Below are positions 52,309-52,441 of a DNA stretch of 52,441 nt, piece after piece. Location of the stretch: assembly GCA_934636265.1 (NCBI GenBank), contig CAKUAD010000013.1, forward strand, positions 1 to 52,441, in the 5' to 3' direction. Position 1 is the stretch's first letter, and each line of letters starts with the position of its first letter. A program made the translations under genes and the position numbers. Below the pieces are notes generated by a model, which searched no databases, had not been told where the DNA came from, and worked only from the letters and a program-made list of their open reading frames with translations. This DNA comes from an uncultured Flavobacterium sp. (GTDB lineage Bacteria > Bacteroidota > Bacteroidia > Flavobacteriales > Flavobacteriaceae).

Positions 52309-52441
52309 AACTTTAAGAAAATGTACAGAAAACCTGTATCCGGGTCGACGTTTTTTTTTGTACGGGGGATTATATCCGTTTCCCCCTACCCGTTAGGTAC
52401 GAAGTTAAACTTCCTGCCAATACGTCCGCTATAGAAATTCT
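52309..52441 (+). repeat. 182-bp repeat, second unit cut by the window edge
   Basis: 133 bases align to the first unit without gaps and with three mismatches, all transitions. The sequence stops inside the shared box at the edge, so the number of further units cannot be seen. Confidence 0.85.

Larger units (their letters stand above)
52013..52441. other. Gene-free right end of the window
   Basis: No convincing gene is present. The first 114 bp show no feature that I can name. The rest is the 182-bp repeat that continues past the edge. Confidence 0.7.

Noticed and set aside
52127..52441. CRISPR array
   Set aside because: The repeated part is at least 133 bp with a 49-bp remainder, and no short repeats with regular spacers or cas genes occur anywhere in the window.

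Overview
The window is one stretch of a Bacteroidota chromosome, most probably a Flavobacteriaceae (Flavobacterium-like) species of unusually high GC (lines I counted run near 50%). Signs of this clade: many genes preceded by a TAnnTTTG -7 box, often only a few bases before the start codon; no Shine-Dalgarno-type leaders; a PorT homologue (type IX secretion); a GYDIA-type GHMP kinase beside a degradative-type HMG-CoA reductase; an mre/PBP2/RodA wall operon; and a PA0069-type radical SAM protein. I support 42 protein genes, one tRNA cut by the left edge, six terminator-like hairpins, about 17 promoter candidates and several dispersed repeat families.

Layout. 1-32: start of a minus-strand tRNA. 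129-6306 (+): coaX, an outer-membrane barrel, a TPR protein, lptC, a small membrane protein and a PpiD/SurA-type foldase, an envelope-biogenesis run. 6361-8717 (-): GHMP kinase and HMG-CoA reductase (mevalonate route). 8879-9451 (-): lipoprotein. 9741-10820 (+): radical SAM protein. 10940-18531 (+): DPP IV-type peptidase, three tandem POT/PTR peptide transporters and a secreted thioredoxin-like protein, a coherent peptide-scavenging module. 18537-23481 (-): comEC, NlpC/P60 peptidase, lpxB, a small membrane protein, surE. 23701-25953 (+): tail-specific protease. 25985-32057 (-): coiled-coil protein, rodA, mrdA, mreD, mreC, mreB (cell-shape operon), then purH. 33896-35143 (+): MacB/FtsX-type permease. 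35289-39873 (-): accD, fbaA, a BamA/TamA-family protein. 39905-40633 (+): SPOUT rRNA/tRNA methyltransferase. 40794-46643 (-): porT, ubiE/menG, folA, thyA, bifunctional nuclease, etfA, etfB. 46886-50860 (+): a 1324-residue unrecognised protein. 50985-51965 (+): pyruvate dehydrogenase E1 beta. 52127-52441: the first one and a half units of a 182-bp repeat that runs off the right edge.

Most of the window is conserved housekeeping. The least explained parts are (i) the 1324-residue protein, which joins an unfamiliar N-terminal region, a long beta-helix-like repeat region and C-terminal membrane segments, is AT-rich in its middle, and has an 11-bp-armed perfect dyad centred on its -7 box; (ii) a hairpin-containing repeat found three times, each time directly after a stop codon and in the same orientation as that gene; and (iii) a family of repeats ending in a shared box of about 23 bp, seen at four places and beginning again at the right edge.
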